NCBI RefSeq assembly: GCF_002778325.1
Contig: NZ_NESI01000004.1
Coordinates: 239,643-303,642 of the forward strand
DNA: 64,000 bases
Direction: 5' to 3'
Source of the DNA: Limnohabitans sp. B9-3
Lineage (GTDB): Bacteria > Pseudomonadota > Gammaproteobacteria > Burkholderiales > Burkholderiaceae_C
Part shown: one piece after another, positions 18,401 to 25,791 of the stretch
Layout of the letters: the number at the start of each line of letters is the position of its first letter
Numbering within the stretch: position 1 is the stretch's first letter
Translations under genes and position numbers: made by a program
The notes under the pieces: generated by a model
What the model saw: the letters and a program-made list of their open reading frames with translations, nothing else
Database searches by the model: none
Told to the model about the DNA's origin: nothing

Positions 18401-21400
18401 GGTTGCGTGAGGGTGTAGTTGTCCTTGTCCGCGCCCAACAAACTGTCGTTGGCAGTGACGGTTTTTGGTGTTGCGGAATAATTTTTGTCGGCGAAGTTTC
18501 CGGCTTGCGTGAGGGTGACAACATCGCCCAAAACGACGCCCTGCAATGCACCATTCGTCAAAGTTGCGGTGGCGGTCGCGTCATAGACCTTATTGGCCAC
18601 CGTGGTGCCAGTCACGGTCAGCGCTTTGGCGGTGATGTCGGCTGTGGTGGTCAAGGTGCTGGGTAAGCTGTAATTGGCAATGTCTGCGCCGCCCAAGACG
18701 GTGCCTGAAACAGTCACAGGTTTGCCAATACCGACTGTTTTTGTGGCAAAGGCGGCCGATGCGTTGGTGCTGTCGATTTGCACATCCTCACTGCCCACGA
18801 CACCCGTCAGTGCGCCGAAACTGCTGACGGTGGCCGTGAGATTGCCGTCATAGACTTTGTTGGCAGCCGTCAAACCCGAGAGGCTCAAAGCCTTTGGCGT
18901 GATGTCTGCAGTTGTCGTTGTGCTGGTGTTTTGCAAACTGTAGTTGGCAATGTTAGCCCCTGTTGCGGTAATGCCATTGACGGTGACCGTCTGCCCCGCG
19001 ATGGCGTTCTTGCTGGCGAACGTGGCGCTGGTTTGAGCAACTGACACAGCATCGCCGCTCACGCGGTTGTCGGCCAAGGTCACAGTTGCCGTGTTGGAGC
19101 CGTCATAAGCTTTGTTAGCGGCTGCGGCCGTGACATTCAAGTTGCGCGGGGTGATGGTTTGCGTTCCCACCATCGTGAGTGTGTTGCTGAAGTTGGGGCT
19201 GGTGGTGGTTGCACCGCTGTAACCCACATTCCACGTGCCCACATTGGCCGCACCCGAGGTGCTCAAGCTTGGGCTGTTCAAGCCCAACGTAAACCGCGCC
19301 GTACCACTGGCACCATCATTCAAGGTGTACAAACCGCCTGCGAGAGAAAGTTGACTGGTCAGGTCGATCAGGCTGTTGTCAGGCATCACATACTGCGCAC
19401 TCGTGATGTTGTAGCTGGGCGCGGCGCCGTACACGCTGGTGCCATCGGCTACGCGCACCAGCAGTTGATTGGCGGGCACGATGGTGTAACTGCCAGATGA
19501 GAAACGGATGTCGTAGTTGATGGATGTCAACCCGCCGGGGGTAAGTGTGTAGCTACCCGCTGCATTGGCACTGGGTGAGCTGCGCAAATAAGACAACGCA
19601 CCGCCTAGGTCGGACGAAGTTTCGCCATGCACGAAACCCGAATAAGTTACCCCGGCGTAGCTGGGATTGTCGGTTTGCGTCACGAAACGTGCGTCGTTTT
19701 TGGCCGTGACCGTCAAGGGTGCTTGGAGAATGGTGCCCGCATAGGTGGCTGCAGACATGGTGCTGCTATAACCATTGACCACCCAACCTGCGTTGGTAGA
19801 GGTCGTGGCAACAGCCACAGTCATTGTTTTGCCAGTGCCTGCAGTGGGGGTGTCGTAAGTGGCACCCGTGGTGCTGAAGCCTATGGTGTCGCCATCTGTA
19901 GCGCTCGAAGCCGTGCCACCCGCGACCACGGCATTGGTAGCTGTGGTTGTGCCGTCGTAGGTTTTGCTGGCGCTAACGGTGGCGCCCGTGATGGTGAGTG
20001 AAGGCTGTAAGCGGTAATAAAAATTGCGCGTGCCTGCAACCACTGTGCTGAGGGAGGCGAGGTTGGCGTTGTAGGTTTTGTATTTGATGCTGCCTGTCGC
20101 ACCCACCATCTTGCTACTCAGGTTCGTCGTAGATCCGTTGGCCACGGTTGCAGTGGGCGATCCTTCAAAGATAGCAATGGTGCCTGTGGCACTGGTCGTG
20201 ATGGTGCTAGAGAGCGTGACATCACTGACTAGAGATGTGTTTGCAGCAGCGTTAGCGCTTGCCTCAACATAGATGGCACTGTTCGCACCAGTGAGCGTGA
20301 TGGCTCGGTCAACAGTGACGGCATCTGTGGATTGCAAGGTGACGTTGCCCGTGCCGGTGATCGCGCCTCCACTGGGTGCCATTGCGCTTAATACAAAAGC
20401 ACCTGAGCGATAGAAAATTAAATTTCCGTTGTCCGTGATTGCACCAGTTCCTAGCTTTGCTGTTGCATTGCTTAAGGTGCCGACTTGCAGGGTACCAGCG
20501 TTGATGCTGGTAGTGCCGCTGTAAGTGTTGGCGCCTCCCAAAGTCCATGTGCCTGCACCTGCTTTGATCAGGACGCCTGTGCCTGTCCCAATGATGCTGG
20601 CGATAGAGCCACCCGCTGCGCCATCTAAGGTCAGGCCAAAAGTCGAACCCGTGATCGTGCCTGTATTACTCAACGCAATTGAGCCAATCCCGCCTGTGAT
20701 GGTGGTGGACGAGCCCAAAGTCACCAATCCAGCATAGGTAGCGCCCGTGGTACTGCTGTTGATCAAAGCGCCAGCATTGCTGATGCCATTGCCACTCAAG
20801 GTCAAGTTACCTGTGGTGTTAGCCATGCTCTGGCCATTGAGATCCAAAGCGGCACCGGCGGTCTGACTGATGGCCCCAGTGCCAAAAGCTGTGGTGCTGC
20901 CTGCTTTTAAAGTGCCTGCGGTGATGGTGGTGTTACCCGTGTAGGTGTTATTGCCCGTCAGGACCAAGGTGCCCAAACCAACCTTGTTCAAACTGCCGCC
21001 TACGCTAGTCAACTCTGAAGCCAATGACACCGTCAGACCGTTTGTGTCAAATTTGTAAGCCTGGTTGGCTGCGTTGCTCAGACGTGGCGAATAGTCTGTT
21101 GTGTTGTTGGCCGAGAACTGCAGCGTTCCGCCGCCAAAGCTGATCGTGCCAATGCTGCCTAGCGCACCGGCGGAATTCAGGGCCAAAGTTCCGTTGGTGA
21201 GCGTGGTGCCGCCGCTGTAGGTGTTGGCGCCACCTAGGGTCAGGGTTCCGATAGAGGTCTTTTCGAGGCTGCCCGTACCGGTGATCGCAGTGTTGATCGT
21301 GACTGCATCGTTGCGGTTGATGATCAGCTTACCGTCGTTGGTGATGGCGCCAGTGTTCAGCGGCCCCATGCCACCCCCGTCGCCGACTTTCAGCGTGCCA

Positions 21401-24400
21401 GCACTGATGGTGGTGCTGCCGCTGCTGGGGGAGTTATTGTTAGCAGTCAGCACGAGGGTGCCTGGACCCGCTTGGACCAGGGACACTGCGTTGGTCACGC
21501 TGCCAGAAAAAGTGACGATATCGGTACTGGCGCCCTGCATGAAGGTGACTGTGCCGCTGGGACCGGACGTGGCGCGCGCACCGGTCGTGACGGTGTACGA
21601 GCCGCTTCGGTTGTAAACAAGGTTACCGGCTAGGTTGACGACGCCGCTAGTCCAAGCCCCAGAGGTGCCGCCCATGCCGACCTGAAGGGTGCCGGCCTCG
21701 ACCGTGGTCTGTCCGGTGAAGGTGGAATCAGCTGCAAGGATCAGCGTGCCACTGCCGTACTTGCTCAAAGCGCCCGTACCGTGTGTAAGACCGGTGGCCA
21801 AAGTCACTGTCTGGCCGTTGGTATCCAGTCCTATGAAGGGGCTGCTTGCGCTCGACATGTTGAAACGGGCCGAGTAGTCTGTGGTGTTGCTACCCGTCCA
21901 CTGCAGGATGCCGCTGGGGAAAGAGATAAGGCCACTATTTCCGATGGCATTGGCCGAGCCCAAGGAAAGTCGGCCAGTCGACAGCTTGATGCCGCCGCCG
22001 AAGCTATTGTTCCCGGTTAGGGTCAGAACGTCCGTCTGCGCGCTTCCGGAAAACTGGAAACTGCCGCTGCCACTGAAGTTGTTGGCCACGGTGTAGATAC
22101 CGCTACGCCGGTACTGCAGCTGGGCGTTGTTCACGACGTCCCCGCTGCCCAGACTGCCAGAAGTTCCAGACCCGACGTTTAGCAAACCTCCGCTGATCGT
22201 GGTCGTGCCGCTGTAAGTGTTGTTACCGGACAGCGTCATGGTGCCCGCGCCGGTTTTGGTGAGCGTGCCGCCGTCGCTGGTGAGAGCTCCGCCAAAGCTT
22301 TTGGTCACGCCTGCGGCGATGTCTAACTTGTAGGCCTGACCCGCAGCCGTGCTGAAGCGCGACGAATAGTCGACTATGTAGTCGTTGCCGTTGAGGAACT
22401 TCAAGGTGCCACCGGCAAAGTCGATGGTGCCGCTGGCGCCCAAGGACTTGTGACCGTTTTGGCTGCTGGACGAGGCAATCACGGTGCCAGCTTGCAAGGA
22501 AGTTCCGCCGCTGTAGGTGTTGTTGCCGCTCAGGGTGACCGCCCCGGTACCCACCAAGGTCAGTTGCCCGGTTCCAGTGATGTTGTTGCTGATGGCGATG
22601 TCGTCGCTGCGATTGAAGACGAGCGTTCCGTTGTTGGTCACGTTACCCGTGCCGCCCAAATCGCCCGTCGTTCCGCCGTTACCCACCTGCAGGGTGCCGG
22701 CGTTGATCGTGACACCGGTCAAATTGTTGGTGCCGTTCAATGTGAGGGAGCCAGTGCCACTTTTGACTAGGGTGACGTTGGAGAGGTTGGAGGCGTTCAG
22801 CGCGCCGGCCCAGGTGACGGCTTGGCCGCCAGTGTCCACCTTGTATATGCCCGAGCTGGCTATGCCAAAGCGGGCGGTGTAATCGGTAATGTTGTTGGCC
22901 GAGTATTTGAGCGTACCGTTCTGAAACGTCAGGGCGCCGGTGCTGCCCACTGCATTGGCATGGTCCAAGATGACGGTGCCAAAGAACCCTATGTTGACGC
23001 CGCCGGTGAAGCTGCTGTTGTCGCCGGACAAACTGACAGAGCCGGCTGAGCTTTGGTAGAACTTGCCCGAGCCGCTGAGGATGCCCGAGAGCGTTAGGGC
23101 TCCAGCGCCCTGGCTGTAGATCGTGCCGGTGCCGCTGATGTCGGCACTGGCGGTTAGTGCATCGCTTCGCAAGAATTTCAGGCTGCCGCTGTTAGAGACC
23201 GCGCCTGTGCCCAGCGTGCCTGTGGTGGTGTTGTTGCCCACCTGCAAAGTGCCAGCGCTGATGGTGGTGGTGCCGGTGTAGGTATTGGTGCCGGTGAGGA
23301 TGACCGTGCCACCGCCCGTCATGCTGAGGTTGCCTGCACCGCTGATGTTGCCGGCCAGGGTCATCGAGCCCGTGCGGTTGATGGCGAGGGTGCCGGCATT
23401 CGCCAGCGCCCCCGAGCCCAGAGCGCCGGCGTTGACGCCATTGCCCAACTGCAGCGTAGAGCCAGACACGACCTGGCTGGAGTAGGTGGCACCGCCCAAA
23501 GTATCGGAGGTGAAGATGGTGGTGCCACCCCCCATGAACTTGACCGTCCCGGGGCCCGATAAATTGGTCAGGCTGAACGTGTCGCTGCGATTGATGACCA
23601 GGTTGCTGCCGCTGCCTATCGTGGACGCGATGCCGTTGGCGATATTGCTCAAAGCTCCCTCTCCAGACCCGCCGTTGCCGATCTGCACCGTGCCGGCCGA
23701 TGACAGCAGCGTGAAGCCAAAAAAATTGCCAGAGGTGCCGCCGGTGTAGGTGAAGGTGCCGCTGCCGTATTTGTTGACAAGGACCCCACCTGTGCCGTTG
23801 CCCGCGAAGGTACCGCTGAAGGTAGTGCTCGTGTTGTTGCCACCGAGAATCAGGTTGGTGCCGGAAACGGTGAGTGAACTGGTCGTCACCGTGCCGGCAC
23901 CGGCCAGGCTGCCAAGCTCAGAGTAGTCAGAGGCGTACTTAAGGATGGCGCCGGCATCCACCGTCACTGCCGAGTTGGTCAAGGAACGCCCACTGTTGAG
24001 TTCGAGCGTGCCGGCAGATACTTGGGTCGACCCCGTGTATTGCTGGTTCATGGTGCCGCCAAATTGAAGCAGCCCCGCCCCACTCTTGATGAAGTTACCC
24101 GCGCCGGAGATTGTCCCAGTGTAGATGGAGGTGCCGGAGCCAGGCGACATATTCAGAGTGCCGCCGCTGCCGATGTTGAAGTTGCAGTTGATCACGCAAC
24201 TGATGGCGCCGTCTGCGGATAGCGTGAGCTTCCTGCCCGAGTTCCAGCTGAACGGAGTTGCGGTCCAGCTTAGGGTCATGTTGCCAGCGTCAGTACCGGC
24301 GCCAGTGGTGGACACGGTGACGTCGCTAGTCGCCAGCGCAGTTTGAAGGGTGGTGTAGCTCACCGTGCCGGCCGAGGGCGAAGCGGTGTAGGTGCCAGCG

Positions 24401-25776
24401 GAGCCGGAGGTGTTGGTATTGGTGGTGCCGATGGTGATGTTGTAAGGGTCCAGCAGCCACTGCCCGTTGGCACCACCGCCGGCCGACTGGCTGTCCACCT
24501 GCAGATCGCCCACCTGCAAGTCGTGGCCTGAGGTTTCAATCCGACCACCCGCGCCGTCGCCAGCGGCACGGGCGCTGATGTGCCCCTCGACTTGGGTCAG
24601 ACCGCCAGCTTGGTGTACATCACTCCACAACACCACCTTGCCACCATCGCCCTTGTCGGTGGCACTGGCATCAATGCTGGCCCCAGACTCCATGGTCACC
24701 TTGGTGGCTTGGCGCATGTTGCCGCTGCCTTGCCAGTCACCACCCACCAGAACGGTGCCGCCGCCAGTGGCGCCTTTGGCTTCGATCTTGCTGGTGCGGG
24801 TGAGGGTGATGTCGTCACCTTCTAAAACAATCTTGCCGCCTTTGCTGACCAAGCTGTTGGCTTCTAAGGTGCCGCTGTTTTTAACCACACCGGCTTGCAG
24901 TTTGTTCAAGGCCACGGCCGACAAAATGATTTGCCCATCGGTGGCCATCACGGCGTGTTGGTTGTTCACCAGCGTGGCGAGGGTGCTGAGCGTGGTGGTG
25001 ATGCTGGCGAGGGTGTGGTTGCCCGCAAAGTTGAGGGTGATGGCGTCGCCGGTGGCCATGGCCACGGTGCCGGCTTGGGCCACGACCACGCCAGCGTTTT
25101 GCACCTCGGGTGCCAGCAGCGCAATGTAGCCGGCCAAGGCGGCGTTGAGCTGGCCGTCGTTGACCACTTTGCCGACTGAGCCGTTGCGCTCAAAGCGGTA
25201 GTTGCCCGCCATGAAGTTGTCGTCGCTGATGCTGTGGGTGGTGGCGACCAGCCCGCCCACATCCACTTGCGAGGTGGGCGAAAAGTAAATGCCTTGTGCG
25301 TTGGTCAGCACCACTTGGCCTGGGGCGGTGATGCGGCCAAAGATTTGGCTGGGGTTGGCATCGTTCACGCGGTTCAACGTGACGGCTTGGGCGTTGGGCT
25401 GCGCGAAGTTAACGCGGGCGGCGCTGCCGAGGTTGAAGGTGTCCCAGTTCACCACGGCGCGTTGGCTGCTTTGAGTGACGGTGAGCGCGGCCGCTTGGGC
25501 GGTGGCGGTTTGGCTGAGGGTGGCCACGCCTTGGGCCACTTTGCCGCCCGTGGGCAACTGGGTGGGGGCAGGCGCGGGCAGCGGGGGCGCTTGCGCACTC
25601 ACGCCACCGCTGACCATCAAACCCAAGGCAACGCCCGACACCATGCCGCTGGCGGATGATTTGCTCGCACTTTTTTGGGTTGAGCCCCCGCCCTTGCCTG
25701 CCGACTTGGCGGTTTCAGGTACGGCTTGCCACGACTGGGTGGCGGCAGACCAAAGGGTGCGGAAGATGCAATTCAT
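12403..25776 (-). CDS. Giant two-partner secretion exoprotein (filamentous haemagglutinin-like adhesin, TpsA)
   Basis: 4,457-residue surface protein exported by the adjacent TpsB. Residues 1–60 form an extended signal peptide (MNCIFRTLWSAATQSW, then a hydrophobic segment ending GGVSAQA). About 62–330 is the TPS secretion domain (NWDTFNLGSAARVNF, NDANPSQIFGRI). About 530–1,870 is a beta-helix of autotransporter-associated strand repeats of the GNNTYSGTTTISAGTLQVG type. About 1,880–3,380 holds MBG/YDG-type modules with SKTYDG or NKVYDG motifs. About 3,386–3,988 holds seven near-identical 86-residue YDG modules. Then come an octapeptide QL-repeat region, a Pro/Ala linker and a small C-terminal domain ending ISESQIAK. 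There is no beta-barrel, so it is not an autotransporter. It starts 15 bases after the tpsB stop. Likely role: adhesion or biofilm. The reading frame is intact throughout. Confidence 0.93.
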   Translation of the reverse strand: MNCIFRTLWSAATQSWQAVPETAKSAGKGGGSTQKSASKSSASGMVSGVALGLMVSGGVSAQAPPLPAPAPTQLPTGGKVAQGVATLSQTATAQAAALTVTQSSQRAVVNWDTFNLGSAARVNFAQPNAQAVTLNRVNDANPSQIFGRITAPGQVVLTNAQGIYFSPTSQVDVGGLVATTHSISDDNFMAGNYRFERNGSVGKVVNDGQLNAALAGYIALLAPEVQNAGVVVAQAGTVAMATGDAITLNFAGNHTLASITTTLSTLATLVNNQHAVMATDGQIILSAVALNKLQAGVVKNSGTLEANSLVSKGGKIVLEGDDITLTRTSKIEAKGATGGGTVLVGGDWQGSGNMRQATKVTMESGASIDASATDKGDGGKVVLWSDVHQAGGLTQVEGHISARAAGDGAGGRIETSGHDLQVGDLQVDSQSAGGGANGQWLLDPYNITIGTTNTNTSGSAGTYTASPSAGTVSYTTLQTALATSDVTVSTTGAGTDAGNMTLSWTATPFSWNSGRKLTLSADGAISCVINCNFNIGSGGTLNMSPGSGTSIYTGTISGAGNFIKSGAGLLQFGGTMNQQYTGSTQVSAGTLELNSGRSLTNSAVTVDAGAILKYASDYSELGSLAGAGTVTTSSLTVSGTNLILGGNNTSTTFSGTFAGNGTGGVLVNKYGSGTFTYTGGTSGNFFGFTLLSSAGTVQIGNGGSGEGALSNIANGIASTIGSGSNLVINRSDTFSLTNLSGPGTVKFMGGGTTIFTSDTLGGATYSSQVVSGSTLQLGNGVNAGALGSGALANAGTLAINRTGSMTLAGNISGAGNLSMTGGGTVILTGTNTYTGTTTISAGTLQVGNNTTTGTLGTGAVSNSGSLKFLRSDALTASADISGTGTIYSQGAGALTLSGILSGSGKFYQSSAGSVSLSGDNSSFTGGVNIGFFGTVILDHANAVGSTGALTFQNGTLKYSANNITDYTARFGIASSGIYKVDTGGQAVTWAGALNASNLSNVTLVKSGTGSLTLNGTNNLTGVTINAGTLQVGNGGTTGDLGGTGNVTNNGTLVFNRSDDIAISNNITGTGQLTLVGTGAVTLSGNNTYSGGTSLQAGTVIASSSSQNGHKSLGASGTIDFAGGTLKFLNGNDYIVDYSSRFSTAAGQAYKLDIAAGVTKSFGGALTSDGGTLTKTGAGTMTLSGNNTYSGTTTISGGLLNVGSGTSGSLGSGDVVNNAQLQYRRSGIYTVANNFSGSGSFQFSGSAQTDVLTLTGNNSFGGGIKLSTGRLSLGSANAIGNSGLISFPSGILQWTGSNTTDYSARFNMSSASSPFIGLDTNGQTVTLATGLTHGTGALSKYGSGTLILAADSTFTGQTTVEAGTLQVGMGGTSGAWTSGVVNLAGNLVYNRSGSYTVTTGARATSGPSGTVTFMQGASTDIVTFSGSVTNAVSLVQAGPGTLVLTANNNSPSSGSTTISAGTLKVGDGGGMGPLNTGAITNDGKLIINRNDAVTINTAITGTGSLEKTSIGTLTLGGANTYSGGTTLTNGTLALNSAGALGSIGTISFGGGTLQFSANNTTDYSPRLSNAANQAYKFDTNGLTVSLASELTSVGGSLNKVGLGTLVLTGNNTYTGNTTITAGTLKAGSTTAFGTGAISQTAGAALDLNGQSMANTTGNLTLSGNGISNAGALINSSTTGATYAGLVTLGSSTTITGGIGSIALSNTGTITGSTFGLTLDGAAGGSIASIIGTGTGVLIKAGAGTWTLGGANTYSGTTSINAGTLQVGTLSNATAKLGTGAITDNGNLIFYRSGAFVLSAMAPSGGAITGTGNVTLQSTDAVTVDRAITLTGANSAIYVEASANAAANTSLVSDVTLSSTITTSATGTIAIFEGSPTATVANGSTTNLSSKMVGATGSIKYKTYNANLASLSTVVAGTRNFYYRLQPSLTITGATVSASKTYDGTTTATNAVVAGGTASSATDGDTIGFSTTGATYDTPTAGTGKTMTVAVATTSTNAGWVVNGYSSTMSAATYAGTILQAPLTVTAKNDARFVTQTDNPSYAGVTYSGFVHGETSSDLGGALSYLRSSPSANAAGSYTLTPGGLTSINYDIRFSSGSYTIVPANQLLVRVADGTSVYGAAPSYNITSAQYVMPDNSLIDLTSQLSLAGGLYTLNDGASGTARFTLGLNSPSLSTSGAANVGTWNVGYSGATTTSPNFSNTLTMVGTQTITPRNLNVTAAAANKAYDGSNTATVTLADNRVSGDAVSVAQTSATFASKNAIAGQTVTVNGITATGANIANYSLQNTSTTTTADITPKALSLSGLTAANKVYDGNLTATVSSFGALTGVVGSEDVQIDSTNASAAFATKTVGIGKPVTVSGTVLGGADIANYSLPSTLTTTADITAKALTVTGTTVANKVYDATATATLTNGALQGVVLGDVVTLTQAGNFADKNYSATPKTVTANDSLLGADKDNYTLTQPTGLTASISKADLSISGVSAVDRTYNATNVASLTGTPSIVPLLTDVVTVSGTPTATFNNKNFGTNKPVTVIGYTLSGTDSGNYNPVQPNGLTASISKAPLSVTGVTAVDKVYDATPVATLTGTATAVALLTDNVTVTGTPVATFADKNASASAIAVGVTGYTLGGTDGANYSVVQPTGLSALISKKPLVMTGLSAAASKTYDGNTSATVLGNASLQTALAPGAGTAVDGLPYTGDVLTVTGSPTGTYNSKDVAAANAINVAGLSLTGASDGNYTLSTYPAIAATITPKDLIVKANDDANFFAVADNPAFNGVSYVGFIQNESAANLSFTSGSAPVITSSLTTGVGGQRSTPGTYAGALTPSGVTAGNYNPIYQTGDFTVVPADQLMVRVNNLSVAYGTSSPYGTPTASYYSTFYGSVIGGLTVTPTGGAYAVADVANGVAATVTLAPVATAGQLSRSGNAVVGTYNIGASSVTNVQGGASFNTVAVTGTQTVTPQALTINATAANKAYDGNNSASVTLASGNALIGDWLSYDKTAATFSDKNVDFGKTVTVRGLSFSGIDAGNYILQNNSTTALATITPKQVQLSASKTYDGSTSLSGNQLIITTGVGSETLGYSAATINSKNVADNATNVVSSVTLTDGTNGGLASNYSYTTARGADNSVSLSQASLTLTPVTDTKVYNGNKTSSQVVVVTNTSGSTDVVVAQQEFASKNALGAGGSTLQVKSGYSVVDSLNADVSSNYVISASGTVAGTITPKQVQLSASKTYDGSTALSGNQLTINTGVGSETLGYSAAAIASKNVSANASNRVSSVTLTDGTNGGLASNYSYTTARGADNSVSLSQANLSLAPVTDTKVYDGTQTSSQAVVVTNTSGSTDVVAVQQEFASKNALGSGASPLQVKSGYTVVDSLNADMSSNYVITASGTAAGTITPKALTVSGTLVANKVYDGTTTATLSNGALVGVISTDAANVTLSQAGTFADKNVGIAKVVNASNSIAGTESGNYSLTQPASLSADITAKALTVANTTVANKVYDGTTVATLSNGSLVGVVTADAANITLTQAGTFADKNVGTAKAVTAANSIAGTEAGNYSLTQPAPLSADITAKALTVANTTVANKVYDGTTVATLSGGSLVGVISADAANVTLTQAGTFADKNVGTAKAVTAANTIAGTEAGNYNLTQPTSLSADISAKALTVANTTVANKVYDGSTIATLSGGSLVGVISADTNNVTLTQAGTFADKNVGTAKAVTAANSIAGTEAGNYSLTQPSALSADITAKALTVANTTVANKVYDGTTLATLSGGSLVGVISADAANVTLTQGGTFADKNVGTAKAVTAANTIAGTEAGNYSLTQPTVLSADITAKALTVANTSVANKVYDGTTVATLSNGSLVGVISSDASNVTLTLAGTFADKNVGTAKVVTATNSIAGTESGNYSLSQPSALSADITAKALTVANTTVANKVYDGSTVATLSGGSLVGVISSDAANVTLTQAGTFADKNVGTAKVVTAANSIAGTEVSNYSLTQTTVLSADITRLASVTWVGGASGNWMDSANWAGGAVPDLSNVSNVVIPANTQVVFDTTVAGNAQVGAVRVDSVSGGTTANVTPGSLTVAGGSLTVGSGGLTVATLNQTGGSILAETLTVTQTLNQSPNTSLTVSGTTTINQTPAQIAAMTSANVAALPPSQLAAFTATQLTAIPVSLMASLSAQQLGSLSPTQLGSFTNSQLSGMTLSQVASLSGSQLSGFTPEQLALLLKNDVTPVAPPVVLPPAVPTPTPVVPPVTTPTFTAPPATAGLTLNPSPAPLIAPTPTTIPAPAPAPAPAPAPAPAPASVPEAAVSPLPTAIAATPSPSVTSVSSSVQAAAVVAAAAATSTGGDKGGSSGGGENVGTITSTSGVVVNTIRVANRQTTGVVAVLVPKGSSSSGTGMMISLPEEATTLSTATQETVKVSLANGANLPSWIKYLPEQKGLVLGAVPEGGLPVQVMLMVGNQRTIVQISESQIAK
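12926..12973 (-). repeat. Hexanucleotide microsatellite (GCAGGT)x8 in tpsA
   Basis: Eight perfect tandem copies of GCAGGT, read on the coding strand as alternating Pro-Ala codons around residues 4,268–4,284. Because the unit is six bases, gain or loss of copies keeps the frame and would change only linker length. Confidence 0.9.
13160..13380 (-). repeat. Octapeptide QL-repeat region of tpsA
   Basis: About residues 4,132–4,205 repeat with a strict period of eight: QLAAFTAT, QLTAIPVS, LMASLSAQ, QLGSLSPT, QLGSFTNS, QLSGMTLS, QVASLSGS, QLSGFTPE. The spacing of hydrophobic residues suggests a regular coil or stalk between the YDG array and the proline-rich linker. Confidence 0.8.
13813..15618 (-). 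repeat. Seven tandem 258-bp repeats (86-residue YDG modules) in tpsA
   Basis: The conserved NKVYDG codons recur at 258-base intervals (near 14,015, 14,273, 14,531, 14,789, 15,047, 15,305 and 15,563). Each unit encodes ALTVANTTVANKVYDG through SALSADITAK with only a few substitutions, chiefly synonymous or at positions such as NGSL/GGSL and SADAAN/SSDAAN. The first and most upstream copy is the most diverged (ALTVSGTLVANKVYDG). Near-identity indicates recent duplication or ongoing homogenisation. Confidence 0.93.
15616..16665 (-). repeat. Two tandem 525-bp composite repeats in tpsA
   Basis: A 175-residue unit beginning KQVQLSASKTYDGS and containing a second half TDTKVY(N/D)G occurs twice in tandem. 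The anchor GCGCTGAGTTGCAC lies at 16,121 and 16,646, exactly 525 bases apart. The two copies differ at scattered positions and adjoin the 258-bp array. Confidence 0.85.
20200..24190 (-). repeat. Degenerate autotransporter-associated beta-strand repeat region of tpsA
   Basis: About residues 530–1,860 are a long series of diverged units of roughly 30–90 residues around the core LTLSGNNTYSGTTTISAGTL and LVFNRSD. They are predicted to coil into a right-handed beta-helix. Unlike the YDG array the DNA copies are strongly diverged, so this part is old. Confidence 0.8.
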
Positions 25777-25791
25777 ACGTGCGTAAAACTT

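Noticed and set aside
17755..18666. 303-residue open frame antisense to tpsA, and similar long plus-strand frames between 12,800 and 25,700
   Set aside because: They mirror the repetitive, stop-poor codon use of tpsA, lack ribosome sites and have low-complexity Gly/Val/Arg translations.
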